The notes: generated by a model from the sequence alone, not told the origin. 64,000 nt of DNA from Streptomyces bauhiniae (GCF_004784475.1 NZ_SRRT01000001.1:930001-994000), one strand, 5' to 3'. Counted from the stretch's first letter, positions 31,850 to 41,491 are shown. Program-made: numbers and translations.

Positions 31850-32419
31850 ATGGGACACCGTGAGGATCTGCTCGAGGGCGCCAAGCGCTGCCTGCTGGCG
31901 AAGGGGTTCGCCCGGACCACCGCGCGCGACATCGTGAAGGAGTCCGGCACCAACCTGGCCTCCATCGGCTACCACTACGGCTCCAAGGACGCCCTGCTGG
32001 CGCAGGCGTACGTGGCGCTGGTGGAGGAGGCGGGGGACACCTTCGGCGGGGCCGAGCCGGCCGGGGCGCCCGGCTCGCTGGAGCGCTTCCACTGGGTGTG
32101 GTCGAACATCATCTCCGCGATGCGCGAACCCGGTTCGGTCTTCCGGCTCAGCATGGAGGTCATGACCATCGAACTCCCCGAGGTCCGCGCCTACCTGGGC
32201 CGCGAACAGCGCGAGGGCGGACGCGGCCTGGTCGCGCTGCTCACCGGCGTACCGGAGGACGAGGTCACCGACGAGAGCGCCGACACCCTCGGCAACTTCT
32301 ACCTCACCCTGATGACCGGCCTCATCGCCCAGTGGAGCTTCGACCCCGAAACGGCCCCGGACGCGGACGCCCTCACGGCGGGCCTGCGCCAGGTCGTGGA
32401 GGGCGTGCGCAAGAGCTGA
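31850..32419 (+). CDS. TetR family transcriptional regulator
   Basis: A 189-aa repressor. The N-terminal HTH is clear (KRCLLAKGFARTTARDIVKESGTNLASIGYHYGSKDALLAQAY), and the C-terminal ligand domain is divergent. Start ATG 31850 gives the usual distance to the HTH and has a -10 box 7 bases upstream. ATG 31826 has AGGA upstream and is the alternative. Being divergent from the MFS gene, it should repress both genes until an exported compound binds it. Confidence 0.93.
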   Translation: MGHREDLLEGAKRCLLAKGFARTTARDIVKESGTNLASIGYHYGSKDALLAQAYVALVEEAGDTFGGAEPAGAPGSLERFHWVWSNIISAMREPGSVFRLSMEVMTIELPEVRAYLGREQREGGRGLVALLTGVPEDEVTDESADTLGNFYLTLMTGLIAQWSFDPETAPDADALTAGLRQVVEGVRKS

Positions 32420-32423
32420 CCGC

Positions 32424-33617
32424 TCAGCCCAGCCGGGCCCGTTTCAGGGCCATGTGCAGCAGCAGGCGGTCCTCGCCGTCGTCCAGGTCCAGGCCGGTCA
32501 GGCGTTCCACGCGGCCCAGGCGGTAGTAGAGGGTCTGGCGGTGGATGCCGAGTTCGGCCGCAGCCCGGCCGGCCTGGCCCGCGCAGTCGAGGTAGACCTC
32601 GGCGGTGCGGGCCAGTTCCTGGTGGGCGGGGGAGAGCAGCGGTGCCGCCACCGGGTCCTGCACCGACCTCGGGGGCAGCGCGGACAGCAGCCGGTACGGG
32701 CCGATGCCCCGCCACTCGGCCACCGGCGCGAACCTCGGCTCGGCCAGCGCGGCCCGCGCTGCCGCCGACGCCTCCTGCCACACCGTGCCCAACTCGGCCA
32801 GCCCGGCGCGGGGTTCACCGACCCCCACCCCGACGACCGCGCCCTCCGCCTCCTTGACCAGCCGCGCGGCCGCCACCAGCGCCGGGGCCGTCACCTCCGT
32901 GCTGCGCAGCCGCACCAGCACCGCGAGGCTCTGCGCCGTCGCGCCCCACGGCACCGTGCACAGGGCGGTGGCGTGCGGGACGGTGCGCACCGAGGGGGCG
33001 TCGTCGGGGTCGGCGGAGAACCAGGGGGCGACGCAGACCACGGTGTGCGGGCCGTCCGCGCGCGGGCCCAGCGCGGTGCGCAGGTCGGTCACGGCCATGT
33101 CCCGCTGCCAGCCGTCCTCCGCCGTGAGCACCGCCCGCAGCTCCCGGCCGAGCCCCGCCCCGGCCCGCGCCTCGTCGGCCAGCAGCGCGCCGATCCGCCC
33201 GGTCACCGGCATGGCGGCGGCGAGCTGGGCGTCGCTCGGGCCGGGGTCGTCGTCCAGCAGCCAGACGTAACCGAGGACGACACCCCGATGGCGTACCGGC
33301 AGGCAGATCCGGCCCCGGTAGACGCCCGCCTCCGGGGTGGGCGGGATGCGCACCGGCTGCGTGGCGCGGGTGATGCCGAAGCCCTCGAACCACGCCCGCA
33401 CCGCCGAGGTGGAGCGCCGGGTCAGGATCGAGCGGGCCCGCACCGGGTCCAGCGCGGTGGGGTCCAGCTCGCCCTCGCTGTCGTACGCCCCGAAGGCGAT
33501 CAGCTCGAAGTCCCGGTTCTCCAGGGTCGCCGGGGCGCCCAGCAGCTCGGAGATCTCGTCCACCAGCTCCTGGTAGTCATCTCGGTAATCGGCCGCCACC
33601 CGGGCATTCTGCCGCAT
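32424..33617 (-). CDS. PucR/CdaR-type regulator of proline catabolism
   Basis: A regulator of about 397 aa. The C-terminal PucR-type HTH is [44 protein letters not shown]. The middle part resembles the GGDEF-like domain of CdaR regulators. It is divergent from proline dehydrogenase and pruA, so it likely controls them. Start is uncertain: ATG 33617 is used, with ATG 33638 and GTG 33602 possible. ATG 33689 would place the start inside the inverted repeat at 33676-33691 and is disfavoured. Confidence 0.85.
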   Translation of the reverse strand: MRQNARVAADYRDDYQELVDEISELLGAPATLENRDFELIAFGAYDSEGELDPTALDPVRARSILTRRSTSAVRAWFEGFGITRATQPVRIPPTPEAGVYRGRICLPVRHRGVVLGYVWLLDDDPGPSDAQLAAAMPVTGRIGALLADEARAGAGLGRELRAVLTAEDGWQRDMAVTDLRTALGPRADGPHTVVCVAPWFSADPDDAPSVRTVPHATALCTVPWGATAQSLAVLVRLRSTEVTAPALVAAARLVKEAEGAVVGVGVGEPRAGLAELGTVWQEASAAARAALAEPRFAPVAEWRGIGPYRLLSALPPRSVQDPVAAPLLSPAHQELARTAEVYLDCAGQAGRAAAELGIHRQTLYYRLGRVERLTGLDLDDGEDRLLLHMALKRARLG

Positions 33618-33675
33618 TTCCGAGCGCGCTTCATACATCTGTCTGAGAACCGGTGATCGGATGCGTGACGTCTGT

Positions 33676-33691
33676 CGATGGCCCACCATCG
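33676..33691. promoter_or_regulatory. palindrome, putative operator for proline genes
   Basis: CGATGG (33676-33681) and CCATCG (33686-33691) with a 4-base spacer lie between the divergent regulator and proline dehydrogenase. TAGGTT (33702-33707) is a possible -10, so the palindrome would cover the -35. CACGG/CCGTG (33709-33725) is a second, smaller repeat. Confidence 0.45.
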
Positions 33692-33782
33692 AAGAGATCC
33701 CTAGGTTTCACGGTGGTTCTCCGTGCCGTCCCCGAATCGTCGGGTCCCGGCCGTTTCGGTGCTTTTGTTGTGGAGGTGCCCC

Positions 33783-34709
33783 GTGCTGGGTCCCGTGATT
33801 CTCGCCGCCTCGCGCAGCGACCGGATGCGTCGTCTGATCTCGGCCGCCCCGGTGACCAAGCAGGTCGTCGACCGGTTCATCCCCGGCGAGACCGTGGACG
33901 ACATCGTCCCGGTCATCGCGGAGCTGACCGCCAAGGGCCTGCAGCTCACCATGGACGTCGTCGGCGAGGACATCACCACCCCCGAGCAGGCCACCGCCGC
34001 CCGCGACGCCTACCTCGCGCTCATCGACCACCTCAAGGACCTCGACCTGGGCGAGCGGGTCGAGATGTCGGTGAAGCTCTCCATGTTCGGCCAGGCGCTG
34101 GAAGGGGGCCACGAGCTGGCCCTCGCCAACGTCCGACCGGTCGTCGAGGCCGCCGCCGCCATCGGCACCACGGTCACCCTGGACGCCGAGGACCACACCA
34201 CCCTCGACTCGATGTTCGCCATCCACGAGGAGCTGCGGAAGGACTACCCGCAGACCGGCTGTGTCATCCAGGCGTACCTGTTCCGCACCGAGGCCGACGC
34301 CCGCCGCCTGGCCGCCGCCGGCAGCCGGGTCCGCCTGGTCAAGGGCGCCTACAAGGAGCCCGCCGAGGTCGCGTACCAGCAGAAGCACGAGATCGACAAG
34401 GCGTACGTCCGCGTCCTGAAGACGCTGATGGAGGGCGACGGGTACCCGATGATCGGGTCCCACGACCCCCGCCTCATCTCCATCGCCCAGGAACTCGCGC
34501 ACCGCGCGGGCCGTAAGCTCGACGAGTACGAGTTCCAGATGCTCTACGGCATCCGGGGCGACGAGCACCTGCGGCTGGCCGCCGAGGGGCACCGCATGCG
34601 TGTCTACACCGCCTACGGCACCGACTGGTACGGCTATTTCATGCGCCGTCTCGCCGAGAAGCCGGCGAACCTCCAGTTCTTCGTACGCAGCATGATCACC
34701 AAGGGCTGA
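33783..34709 (+). CDS. proline dehydrogenase (monofunctional)
   Basis: A 308-aa FAD enzyme oxidising proline to pyrroline-5-carboxylate. GTG 33783 follows GGAGG. The TIM-barrel signature motifs are MSVKLSMFGQ, TLDAEDHTTLDSMF, RLVKGAYKEPAEVAY and YGIRGDEHLRLAAEGHRMRVYTAYG with the RR (FMRRLAEKPAN) substrate arginines. It is a separate polypeptide, unlike the fused PutA of enterobacteria. pruA follows after 39 bases, so the two steps to glutamate are in one operon. Confidence 0.95.
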   Translation: MLGPVILAASRSDRMRRLISAAPVTKQVVDRFIPGETVDDIVPVIAELTAKGLQLTMDVVGEDITTPEQATAARDAYLALIDHLKDLDLGERVEMSVKLSMFGQALEGGHELALANVRPVVEAAAAIGTTVTLDAEDHTTLDSMFAIHEELRKDYPQTGCVIQAYLFRTEADARRLAAAGSRVRLVKGAYKEPAEVAYQQKHEIDKAYVRVLKTLMEGDGYPMIGSHDPRLISIAQELAHRAGRKLDEYEFQMLYGIRGDEHLRLAAEGHRMRVYTAYGTDWYGYFMRRLAEKPANLQFFVRSMITKG

Positions 34710-34748
34710 GCCCGAACACCCGCTCAACGTAAAGGAGTTACGGTTCTC

Positions 34749-36380
34749 ATGGACGCTGTGACCCAGGTCCCCACCCCCGTCAACGAGCCGGTGCACGGCT
34801 ACGCCCCCGGCAGCCCCGAGCGCGCCCGTCTGGAGGCCAAGCTGAAGGAGCTGGCCGAGAACCCGGTCGACCTGCCGATGACCATCGGCGGCGAGAAGCG
34901 GATGGGCGGCGGCGAGTCCTTCCAGGTGGTCCAGCCGCACAACCACAAGGCCGTCCTCGGCACGTTGCGCAACGCCACCCGCGAGGACGCCCAGGACGCG
35001 ATCGACGCCGCCCTGGCCGCCGCCCCGGCCTGGCGCGCGATGTCCTTCGACGACCGTGCCGCGATCATCCTGCGCGCCGCCGAGCTGCTCTCCGGCCCCT
35101 GGCGCGAGACCATCGCCGCCTCCACCATGCTGGGCCAGTCCAAGACCGCCCAGCAGGCCGAGATCGACAGCCCCTGCGAGCTGGTCGACTTCTGGCGCTT
35201 CAACGTGCACTACGCCCGCCAGATCCTGGCCGAGCAGCCCCCGGCCAACTCCCCGGGCGTGTGGAACCGCATGGACCACCGCCCGCTGGAGGGCTTCGTC
35301 TACGCGATCACGCCGTTCAACTTCTCGGCCATCGCCGCCAACCTGCCCACCGCGCCCGCCCTCATGGGCAACGTGGTGGTCTGGAAGCCGTCCCCGACGC
35401 AGACCCACGCCGCCGTGCTGCTGATGCAGCTCCTGGAGGAGGCCGGGCTGCCCAAGGGCGTCATCAACCTGGTCACCGGCGACGGCATCGCGGTCTCCGA
35501 GGTCGCCCTGGAGCACCGCGACCTCGCGGGCATCCACTTCACCGGCTCGACCAAGACCTTCCAGTACCTGTGGAAGACGGTCGGCAACAACATCGAGAAG
35601 TACCGCGCCTACCCGCGTCTGGTCGGCGAGACCGGCGGCAAGGACTTCGTGGTCGCGCACCCCTCCGCCGACCGCGCCGTGCTGAAGACCGCGCTGACCC
35701 GCGGCTCCTTCGAGTACCAGGGCCAGAAGTGCTCGGCCACCTCCCGCGCCTACATCCCGGCCTCCATCTGGAACTCCGGTTTCAAGGAGGAGTTCGCGGC
35801 CGAGATCGACGGCATCACCATGGGTGACGTCACCGACCTGTCGAACTTCATCGGCGCGGTCATCGACGAGCGCTCCTTCGCCAAGAACAAGGCCGCCATC
35901 GACCGCGCCGCCGAGGACCCCACCTGCACGATCGTGGCGGGCGGCTCCTACGACGACTCGGTGGGCTACTTCGTCCGCCCGACCGTCATCGAGTGCTCCG
36001 ACCCCGACAACGAGGTCTTCCGCACCGAGTACTTCGGCCCGATCCTCGCCGTGCACGTCTACGAGGACGAGAAGTACGACGAGATGCTGACCCAGATGGA
36101 GTCGGTGTCCGACTACGCGCTCACCGGCTCGGTCATCTCCAACGACCGCGCGGCGGCGGCGTACACGATGGAGAAGCTCCGCTACGCGGCGGGCAACTTC
36201 TACATCAACGACAAGTCCACCGGTGCCGTCGTCGGCCAGCAGCCCTTCGGCGGCGGCCGCGCCTCCGGCACCGACGACAAGGCCGGCGCCCCGCAGAACC
36301 TGATGCGCTGGACGCTGACCCGCGCCATCAAGGAGACGCTGGTCCCGCCGACCGAGTACGGCTACCCGCACATGGGCTGA
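34749..36380 (+). CDS. pruA: L-glutamate gamma-semialdehyde (P5C) dehydrogenase
   Basis: A 543-aa aldehyde dehydrogenase giving glutamate from P5C with NAD. The NAD site is FTGSTKTFQYLW, the general base is in GETGGKDFV and the catalytic Cys in FEYQGQKCSATSRAYI. Length matches the type 1 P5C dehydrogenase family. AAAGGAG (34731-34737) precedes ATG 34749. It is the second gene of the proline operon, followed by a hairpin. Confidence 0.97.
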   Translation: MDAVTQVPTPVNEPVHGYAPGSPERARLEAKLKELAENPVDLPMTIGGEKRMGGGESFQVVQPHNHKAVLGTLRNATREDAQDAIDAALAAAPAWRAMSFDDRAAIILRAAELLSGPWRETIAASTMLGQSKTAQQAEIDSPCELVDFWRFNVHYARQILAEQPPANSPGVWNRMDHRPLEGFVYAITPFNFSAIAANLPTAPALMGNVVVWKPSPTQTHAAVLLMQLLEEAGLPKGVINLVTGDGIAVSEVALEHRDLAGIHFTGSTKTFQYLWKTVGNNIEKYRAYPRLVGETGGKDFVVAHPSADRAVLKTALTRGSFEYQGQKCSATSRAYIPASIWNSGFKEEFAAEIDGITMGDVTDLSNFIGAVIDERSFAKNKAAIDRAAEDPTCTIVAGGSYDDSVGYFVRPTVIECSDPDNEVFRTEYFGPILAVHVYEDEKYDEMLTQMESVSDYALTGSVISNDRAAAAYTMEKLRYAAGNFYINDKSTGAVVGQQPFGGGRASGTDDKAGAPQNLMRWTLTRAIKETLVPPTEYGYPHMG

Positions 36381-36410
36381 GCCCCCTGGGCCCCAAAGCC
36401 CTCATGATCC

Positions 36411-36447
36411 GGCCCGGCGAGCCCGCCCTGAACGGTCTCGCCGGGCC
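36411..36447 (+). terminator. pruA terminator
   Basis: GGCCCGGCGAG pairs perfectly with CTCGCCGGGCC about 30 bases after pruA. Confidence 0.85.
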
Positions 36448-36488
36448 GTCGTGCTGTCCGGCCGCTGCTGGCGTGCGCCCATGGCTGA

Positions 36489-36683
36489 CAGCTTCTCCGC
36501 CTCCTGGACGTCCTGACCGTCCACCTGCCGGACGCCCCGCCCCCGCCCCCGGAACCCCTGGCCGAGGCCCGCGCGCTCCTGGAGTGCGTCACCGGCGAGA
36601 CCTTCCCCGCCGCCCTCTCCGTTCGTCGTCGGCTGAGCCTCAGTCGGAAAGCCGCAGGTGGGGAGAGGTGCCGTCTCAGATAG
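36489..36683 (+). pseudogene. possible 5'-truncated gene remnant
   Basis: From 36489 to TAG 36681-36683 one frame shows Streptomyces codon use and a protein-like sequence (LLRLLDVLTVHLPDAPPPPP, then LAEARALLECVTGE). It has no ATG or GTG and a stop lies directly upstream (36486-36488). It could be a decayed gene or chance. The rest of 36381-36886 holds only the pruA terminator and no other gene that I can support. Confidence 0.25.
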
Positions 36684-36886
36684 TAGGAAGTCCGAGTAAT
36701 CATGCAGACAGGCGCGGTCCGGTCCCTTAGCTTGGGATGAGCCGAACGAATCGCTCCATCCAGCGAATGGCGGTCGTGAGCCGCGCCCCGCGCAGGCAAT
36801 CCCTGCGGCGTGCGCTCCCCGCGTCTTCCGGCGTCTCACAGCTCACCGCTGCCGTGCAACCACTCTGTCGAAGGAGTCGATTTCCC

Positions 36887-37018
36887 ATGGCCGAGACGAC
36901 CGTCCGCCGCCGCGTGCGCCACGCCTCCCGCTCGAACGACACCGACCGCGCCCAGGCCGCCGCCGCCCTCCAGCGCGCCCTCGACCGCCGGGACAACGGC
37001 GGCGAGACCGGCCACTGA
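36887..37018 (+). CDS. small basic protein, 43 aa
   Basis: ATG 36887 has AAGGAG at 36871-36876. The product ([20 protein letters not shown]...[17 protein letters not shown]) is hydrophilic, with a basic first half and a predicted helical second half. It has its own hairpin terminator, so it is an independent small gene and not the leuB leader. I recall similar short proteins near leuB in Streptomyces but know no function. Confidence 0.6.
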   Translation: MAETTVRRRVRHASRSNDTDRAQAAAALQRALDRRDNGGETGH

Positions 37019-37033
37019 GCCGAGCCGCGCCCG

Positions 37034-37078
37034 ACGGACCGTCCGCCGCTCGCGTTGTCCGTATCGCGGACGGTCCGT
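37034..37078 (+). terminator. terminator between the 43-aa gene and leuB
   Basis: ACGGACCGTCCGC and GCGGACGGTCCGT form a perfect 13-bp stem. leuB has a separate promoter after it. Confidence 0.8.
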
Positions 37079-37099
37079 GTCATCCCGTGGGACGCGGAG

Positions 37100-37105
37100 T
37101 AGGGT
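37100..37105 (+). promoter_or_regulatory. -10 box, leaderless promoter of leuB
   Basis: TAGGGT ends 7 bases before ATG 37113 and there is no Shine-Dalgarno. Confidence 0.5.
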
Positions 37106-37112
37106 GCCGCAC

Positions 37113-38156
37113 ATGTCCCGCAGCATCGATCTCGCAGTGATCCCCGGCGACGGCATCGGCCAGGAGGTCGTGACCGAGGGTCTCAAGGTCCTCTCCGCCG
37201 TCCTGCCCCAGGACGTGAAGCTGGAGACCAAGGAGTACGACTTCGGCGCCCGGCGCTACCGCGCCACCGGTGAGACCCTCACCGACGCCGACCTCGACTC
37301 CCTCAAGGCCCACGACGCCATCCTGCTCGGCGCCATCGGCGACCCGTCGGTGCCGTCCGGCGTGCTGGAGCGCGGCTTCCTGCTGAAGCTCCGGTTCGCC
37401 TTCGACCACCACGTCAACCTGCGCCCCTCCAAGCTGCTCCCCGGCGTCGCCACCCCGCTCGCCGGCCAGCCGGAGATCGACTTCGTGGTGGTCCGTGAGG
37501 GCACCGAGGGCCCCTACACGGGCAACGGCGGCACCATCCGCACCGGCACCGCGCAGGAGGTCGCCACCGAGGTCTCGGTGAACACCGCCTACGGCGTCGA
37601 GCGTGTCGTCCGGGACGCCTTCGCCCGTGCTCAGGCCCGCCCGCGCAAGAAGCTCACCCTGGTCCACAAGAACAACGTGCTCACCTTCGCCGGGCACCTG
37701 TGGACCAACATCTTCAACAGCGTGGCCGAGGAGTACCCCGAGGTCACCACCGAGTACATCCACGTGGACGCGGCCACCATCTACCTGGTGACCGATCCCG
37801 GGCGCTTCGACGTGATCGTCACCGACAACCTCTTCGGCGACATCATCACCGACCTCGCCGCGGCCGTCTCCGGCGGCATCGGCGTCGCCGCCTCGGGCAA
37901 CATCAACCCGGCCCGTACGTACCCGTCCATGTTCGAGCCGGTGCACGGCTCCGCCCCGGACATCGCCGGACAGGGCAAGGCCGACCCCACCGCCACCGTC
38001 CTCTCCGTGGCTCTGCTGCTGCGCCACCTCGGGTACGACGCCGAGGCCGACCGGGTGGACGCGGCCGTGGCCGCCGACCTCACCGAACGCGCGGACCTGC
38101 CCCCGCGCACCACCGCCGAGATCGGCGACGCGCTCGTAGGCCGGGTAACCGGCTGA
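37113..38156 (+). CDS. leuB: 3-isopropylmalate dehydrogenase
   Basis: A 347-aa Mg and NAD enzyme of leucine synthesis. It shows [19 protein letters not shown], substrate-binding [18 protein letters not shown], the [15 protein letters not shown] loop and the signature [35 protein letters not shown], with [19 protein letters not shown] near the end. It has its own promoter and terminator, so it is not co-transcribed with ilvE. No attenuator is seen in front of it. Confidence 0.97.
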   Translation: MSRSIDLAVIPGDGIGQEVVTEGLKVLSAVLPQDVKLETKEYDFGARRYRATGETLTDADLDSLKAHDAILLGAIGDPSVPSGVLERGFLLKLRFAFDHHVNLRPSKLLPGVATPLAGQPEIDFVVVREGTEGPYTGNGGTIRTGTAQEVATEVSVNTAYGVERVVRDAFARAQARPRKKLTLVHKNNVLTFAGHLWTNIFNSVAEEYPEVTTEYIHVDAATIYLVTDPGRFDVIVTDNLFGDIITDLAAAVSGGIGVAASGNINPARTYPSMFEPVHGSAPDIAGQGKADPTATVLSVALLLRHLGYDAEADRVDAAVAADLTERADLPPRTTAEIGDALVGRVTG

Positions 38157-38172
38157 CCCGTAAGGCCCCGTG

Positions 38173-38212
38173 AAAGGGCCGCCGGGTCGCCTCAGGCGCC
38201 CGGCGGCCCTTT
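38173..38212 (+). terminator. leuB terminator
   Basis: A perfect 14-bp stem (AAAGGGCCGCCGGG and its complement) with an inner GCCT/AGGC pair, 17 bases after leuB. Confidence 0.88.
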
Positions 38213-38222
38213 GCCGTGCCCG

Positions 38223-38294
38223 CCCAGGGTGCCACCATCAACCCCTGGGTCGTATTCACCCCGATTCCTTCCGGCGTCCCCGCCGCGCGATAAT
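38223..38294 (+). promoter_or_regulatory. ilvE upstream region: inverted repeat and -10-like box
   Basis: CCCAGGG (38223-38229) and CCCTGGG (38243-38249) form an inverted repeat, and GATAAT (38289-38294) is a good -10 with no matching -35. The transcript would have a leader of about 145 bases; no leader peptide or terminator like those of ilvB and cimA was found in it. Confidence 0.3.
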
Positions 38295-38445
38295 CGAACG
38301 CGGAGCCGCGATATGAGGGAATGCCCGGACGGCGTGAGCGCGGCCCGCCACCACCGGTGCCGCGCCCTGCCGGGGGTGACCTTCAGGCACCGGCCGCCCC
38401 GCCGGAACCGCCCGTCCCACGCCAGGAAGAGAAGGACTGCCGCCC

Positions 38446-39534
38446 ATGACGACGCCCACGATCGAGCTCAAGCCCTCCGCCCACCCGCTCGCCGCCGCGG
38501 AGCGCGAGGCGATCCTCACCAGCCCCGGCTTCGGCCGCAGCTTCACCGACCACATGGTGACGATCAAGTGGACCGAGGGCCGCGGCTGGCACGACGGCCA
38601 GCTCGTCCCGTACGCGCCGATCCCGCTCGACCCGGCCACCAACGTCCTGCACTACGCCCAGGAGATCTTCGAGGGCCTGAAGGCGTACCGCCAGCCCGAC
38701 GGCACGGTCGCCACCTTCCGGCCCGAGCAGAACGCCCTGCGCTTCCAGCGCTCCGCGCACCGCCTGGGCATGCCCGAGCTGCCGGTCGAGACCTTCATCG
38801 AGGCGTGCGACGCGCTGATCGCCCAGGACATCGACTGGGTCCCGGCGCACGGCGGCGAGGACTCCCTCTACCTGCGCCCCTTCATGATCGGCACCGAGGT
38901 CGGCCTGGGCGTGAAGCCGTCCAACGAGTACCTGTTCCTCGTCATCGCCTCCCCGGCCGGCGCCTACTTCCAGGGCGGCGTGAAGCCGGTGTCGATCTGG
39001 GTCTCCGAGGACCGCGTCCGCGCCGTCCCCGGCGGCATGGGCGACGCCAAGACCGGCGGCAACTACGCGGCCTCCCTGCTCGCCCAGGCCGAGGCCGCCG
39101 CCAAGGGCTGTGACCAGGTCTGCTACCTCGACGCGGTCGAGCACCAGTGGGTCGAGGAACTGGGCGGCATGAACCTGTGCTTCGTCTACGGCGACAAGAT
39201 CGTCACCCCGACCCTGACCGGCTCCATCCTGGAGGGCGTCACCCGTGACTCCCTGCTGGCCGTCGCCCGCGACCTCGGCTACGAGGCCGAGGAGGGCCGT
39301 ATCTCGGTCGACCAGTGGCAGCGCGACACCGAGAACGGCACCCTCACCGAGGTCTTCGCCTGCGGCACCGCCGCCGTGATCACCCCGGTCGGCACGGTCA
39401 AGCGGGCCGGCGCCGAGTGGAAGCAGAGCGGCGGCGAGCCCGGCGAGGTCACCCTCCGCCTCCGTCAGGCCCTGCTCGACATCCAGCGCGGCACCACCGG
39501 GGACCAGCACGGCTGGATGCACCGCATCGGCTAG
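38446..39534 (+). CDS. ilvE: branched-chain amino acid aminotransferase
   Basis: A 362-aa fold type IV PLP enzyme, the last step to Val, Leu and Ile. The PLP lysine is in [19 protein letters not shown]. The signature [11 protein letters not shown]...[16 protein letters not shown] and the N-terminal [13 protein letters not shown] are typical of the type II BCAT group (about 360 aa). AGAAGGA precedes ATG 38446. It stands alone between two terminators. Confidence 0.97.
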   Translation: MTTPTIELKPSAHPLAAAEREAILTSPGFGRSFTDHMVTIKWTEGRGWHDGQLVPYAPIPLDPATNVLHYAQEIFEGLKAYRQPDGTVATFRPEQNALRFQRSAHRLGMPELPVETFIEACDALIAQDIDWVPAHGGEDSLYLRPFMIGTEVGLGVKPSNEYLFLVIASPAGAYFQGGVKPVSIWVSEDRVRAVPGGMGDAKTGGNYAASLLAQAEAAAKGCDQVCYLDAVEHQWVEELGGMNLCFVYGDKIVTPTLTGSILEGVTRDSLLAVARDLGYEAEEGRISVDQWQRDTENGTLTEVFACGTAAVITPVGTVKRAGAEWKQSGGEPGEVTLRLRQALLDIQRGTTGDQHGWMHRIG

Positions 39535-39544
39535 CCGCACCCGT

Positions 39545-39575
39545 GGGACCGCCCTGGAGGCTCCGGGGCGGTCCC
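39545..39575 (+). terminator. ilvE terminator
   Basis: GGGACCGCCC pairs with GGGCGGTCCC, 10 bases after the ilvE stop. Confidence 0.85.
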
Positions 39576-39645
39576 TTTCGGACAGTGCGGCCCGCATCGT
39601 GAGACACCCCGTGGGACGGTGGGCGTTCTGTGCCAGACTTCCCCC

Positions 39646-39696
39646 GTGCTCTCGCTCACCATGATTATGGGCAGCAGGCGCGCCGGTCCGCAGTGA
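39646..39696 (+). CDS. cimA leader peptide (16 aa)
   Basis: The frame from GTG 39646 reads MLSLTMIMGSRRAGPQ (ATG 39661 gives the last 11). CAGACT (39634-39639) is a -10-like box ending 6 bases before GTG, so the leader mRNA may begin at its start codon. It carries two Leu codons and an ATT Ile codon, rare here. Its stop falls directly on the base before the first attenuator hairpin. Function is inferred from that arrangement. Confidence 0.6.
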   Translation: MLSLTMIMGSRRAGPQ

Positions 39697-39776
39697 CCAC
39701 CTCGCACGACCACATGCGGGTGGCACCGTCGTCCTCGACCCGCGCGCAGACCTCTCGCACCCGCGAGGGGTTTTTT
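39697..39776 (+). terminator. cimA attenuator (hairpins 1:2, 2:3, 3:4)
   Basis: Pairing 1:2 is CCACC-T-CGCA (39697-39706) with TGCGGGTGG (39715-39723). Pairing 3:4 is CCTCTCGC (39751-39758) with GCGAGGGG (39763-39770), followed by TTTTTT (39771-39776), a terminator. The antiterminator 2:3 can form between GCGGGTG (39716-39722) and CACCCGC (39758-39764). All three classical attenuation pairings exist, starting right at the leader stop. Confidence 0.8.
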
Positions 39777-39886
39777 CGTTTTCCGGCCCAACCGCAGCCG
39801 GGGGCGGAGCGCGAGGGACCATGGGGGGAACGGTGGAGCCGGTCATTTCCGGTAAGACCGACATTCACAACAGGAGCCTTCAGACC

Positions 39887-41491
39887 ATGACCGCAACCAG
39901 CGAGCTCGACGATTCGTTCCACGTCTTCGACACCACGCTGCGCGACGGCGCGCAGCGCGAGGGCATCAACCTCACCGTCGCGGACAAGCTGGCCATCGCA
40001 CGGCACCTGGACGACTTCGGCGTGGGCTTCATCGAGGGCGGCTGGCCCGGCGCCAACCCGCGCGACACCGAGTTCTTCGCCCGCGCCCGCGAGGAGCTGA
40101 AGCTGAAGCACGCGGTGCTCGTCGCCTTCGGCGCCACCCGCCGACCCGGCGCCAAAGCCGCCGACGATCCGCAGGTCAGAGCGCTGCTGGAGTCCGGCGC
40201 CCCCGTCGTCACGCTGGTCGCCAAGGCCCACGACCGGCATGTGGAGCTGGCGCTGCGCACCACGCTGGACGAGAACCTGGAGATGATCCGGGACACCGTG
40301 GCCCACCTGCGCGCCGAGGGCCGCCGGGTCTTCGTCGACTGCGAGCACTTCTTCGACGGCTACCGCGCCAACCCCGCCTACGCCAAGGCGGTCGTCCGCA
40401 CCGCCGCCGAGGCCGGGGCCGACGTGGTCGTGCTGTGCGACACCAACGGCGGGATGCTCCCGGCGCAGATCGGCGCCGTGGTCGGCACCGTCCTCGCCGA
40501 CACCGGCGCCCGGCTCGGCATCCACACCCAGGACGACACCGGCTGCGCCGTCGCCAACACCCTCGCCGCCGTGGACGCGGGCGCCACCCACGTCCAGTGC
40601 ACGGCCAACGGCTACGGCGAGCGCGTCGGCAACGCCAACCTCTTCCCCGTCGTCGCCGCGCTGGAGCTGAAGTACGGCAAGAAGGTCCTCCCCGAGGGGC
40701 ATCTGCGCGAGACCACCCGGATCTCGCACGCCATCGCCGAGGTCGTCAACCTCACGCCCTCCACCCACCAGCCCTACGTGGGTGTCTCCGCCTTCGCCCA
40801 CAAGGCCGGGCTGCACGCCTCCGCGATCAAGGTCGACCCGGACCTGTACCAGCACATCGACCCCGAGCGGGTCGGCAACACCATGCGGATGCTCGTCTCC
40901 GACATGGCCGGACGCGCCTCGATCGAGCTGAAGGGCCGGGAACTCGGCGTCGACCTCGGCGGCGACCGCGCCCTGGTCGGCCGGGTCGTCGAGCGCGTCA
41001 AGGAACGCGAGCTGAAGGGCTACACGTACGAGGCCGCCGACGCCTCCTTCGAGCTGCTGCTGCGCGCCGAGGCCCAGGGCGCTCCGCTGAAGTACTTCGA
41101 GGTGGAGTCCTGGCGGGCCATCACGGAGGACCGCCCCGACGGCACCCACGCCAACGAGGCCACGGTGAAGCTGTGGGCCAAGGGCGAGCGGATCGTCGCC
41201 ACCGCCGAGGGCAACGGCCCGGTCAACGCCCTCGACCAGGCGCTCCGGGTGGCGCTGGAGAAGATCTACCCGCAGCTCGCCAAGCTGGAGCTGGTGGACT
41301 ACAAGGTCCGCATCCTGGAGGGCGCCTCCGGCACCCGGTCCATCACGCGCGTGCTGATCTCCACCAGCGACGGGGCGGGGGAGTGGTCCACGGTCGGCGT
41401 CGCGGAGAACGTCATCGCCGCCTCCTGGCAGGCCCTTGAGGACGCCTGCACCTACGGGCTGCTGCGCGCGGGCGTCGAACCGGCCGAGTAG
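39887..41491 (+). CDS. cimA: citramalate synthase (IPMS/HCS family)
   Basis: A 534-aa enzyme of the DRE-TIM metallolyase group that joins pyruvate and acetyl-CoA to citramalate, a threonine-independent route to isoleucine. The conserved start FDTTLRDGAQREGINLTV, HTQDDTGCAVANTLAAVDAGATHVQCTANGYGERVGN and the LeuA-type dimer domain at the C-terminus are visible. ATG 39887 follows AGGAG (39871-39875). Homologues are often labelled 2-isopropylmalate synthase. The leader attenuator upstream supports an Ile/Leu role. Confidence 0.9.
   Translation: MTATSELDDSFHVFDTTLRDGAQREGINLTVADKLAIARHLDDFGVGFIEGGWPGANPRDTEFFARAREELKLKHAVLVAFGATRRPGAKAADDPQVRALLESGAPVVTLVAKAHDRHVELALRTTLDENLEMIRDTVAHLRAEGRRVFVDCEHFFDGYRANPAYAKAVVRTAAEAGADVVVLCDTNGGMLPAQIGAVVGTVLADTGARLGIHTQDDTGCAVANTLAAVDAGATHVQCTANGYGERVGNANLFPVVAALELKYGKKVLPEGHLRETTRISHAIAEVVNLTPSTHQPYVGVSAFAHKAGLHASAIKVDPDLYQHIDPERVGNTMRMLVSDMAGRASIELKGRELGVDLGGDRALVGRVVERVKERELKGYTYEAADASFELLLRAEAQGAPLKYFEVESWRAITEDRPDGTHANEATVKLWAKGERIVATAEGNGPVNALDQALRVALEKIYPQLAKLELVDYKVRILEGASGTRSITRVLISTSDGAGEWSTVGVAENVIAASWQALEDACTYGLLRAGVEPAE

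Noticed and set aside
36362..36839. Minus-strand ORFs between pruA and leuB
   Set aside because: Products are Arg/Gly-rich with poor codon use, and they cross the pruA terminator.
38211..38445. ilvE leader peptide and attenuator
   Set aside because: No short ORF with branched-chain codons and no T-tract terminator were found, unlike the ilvB and cimA leaders.
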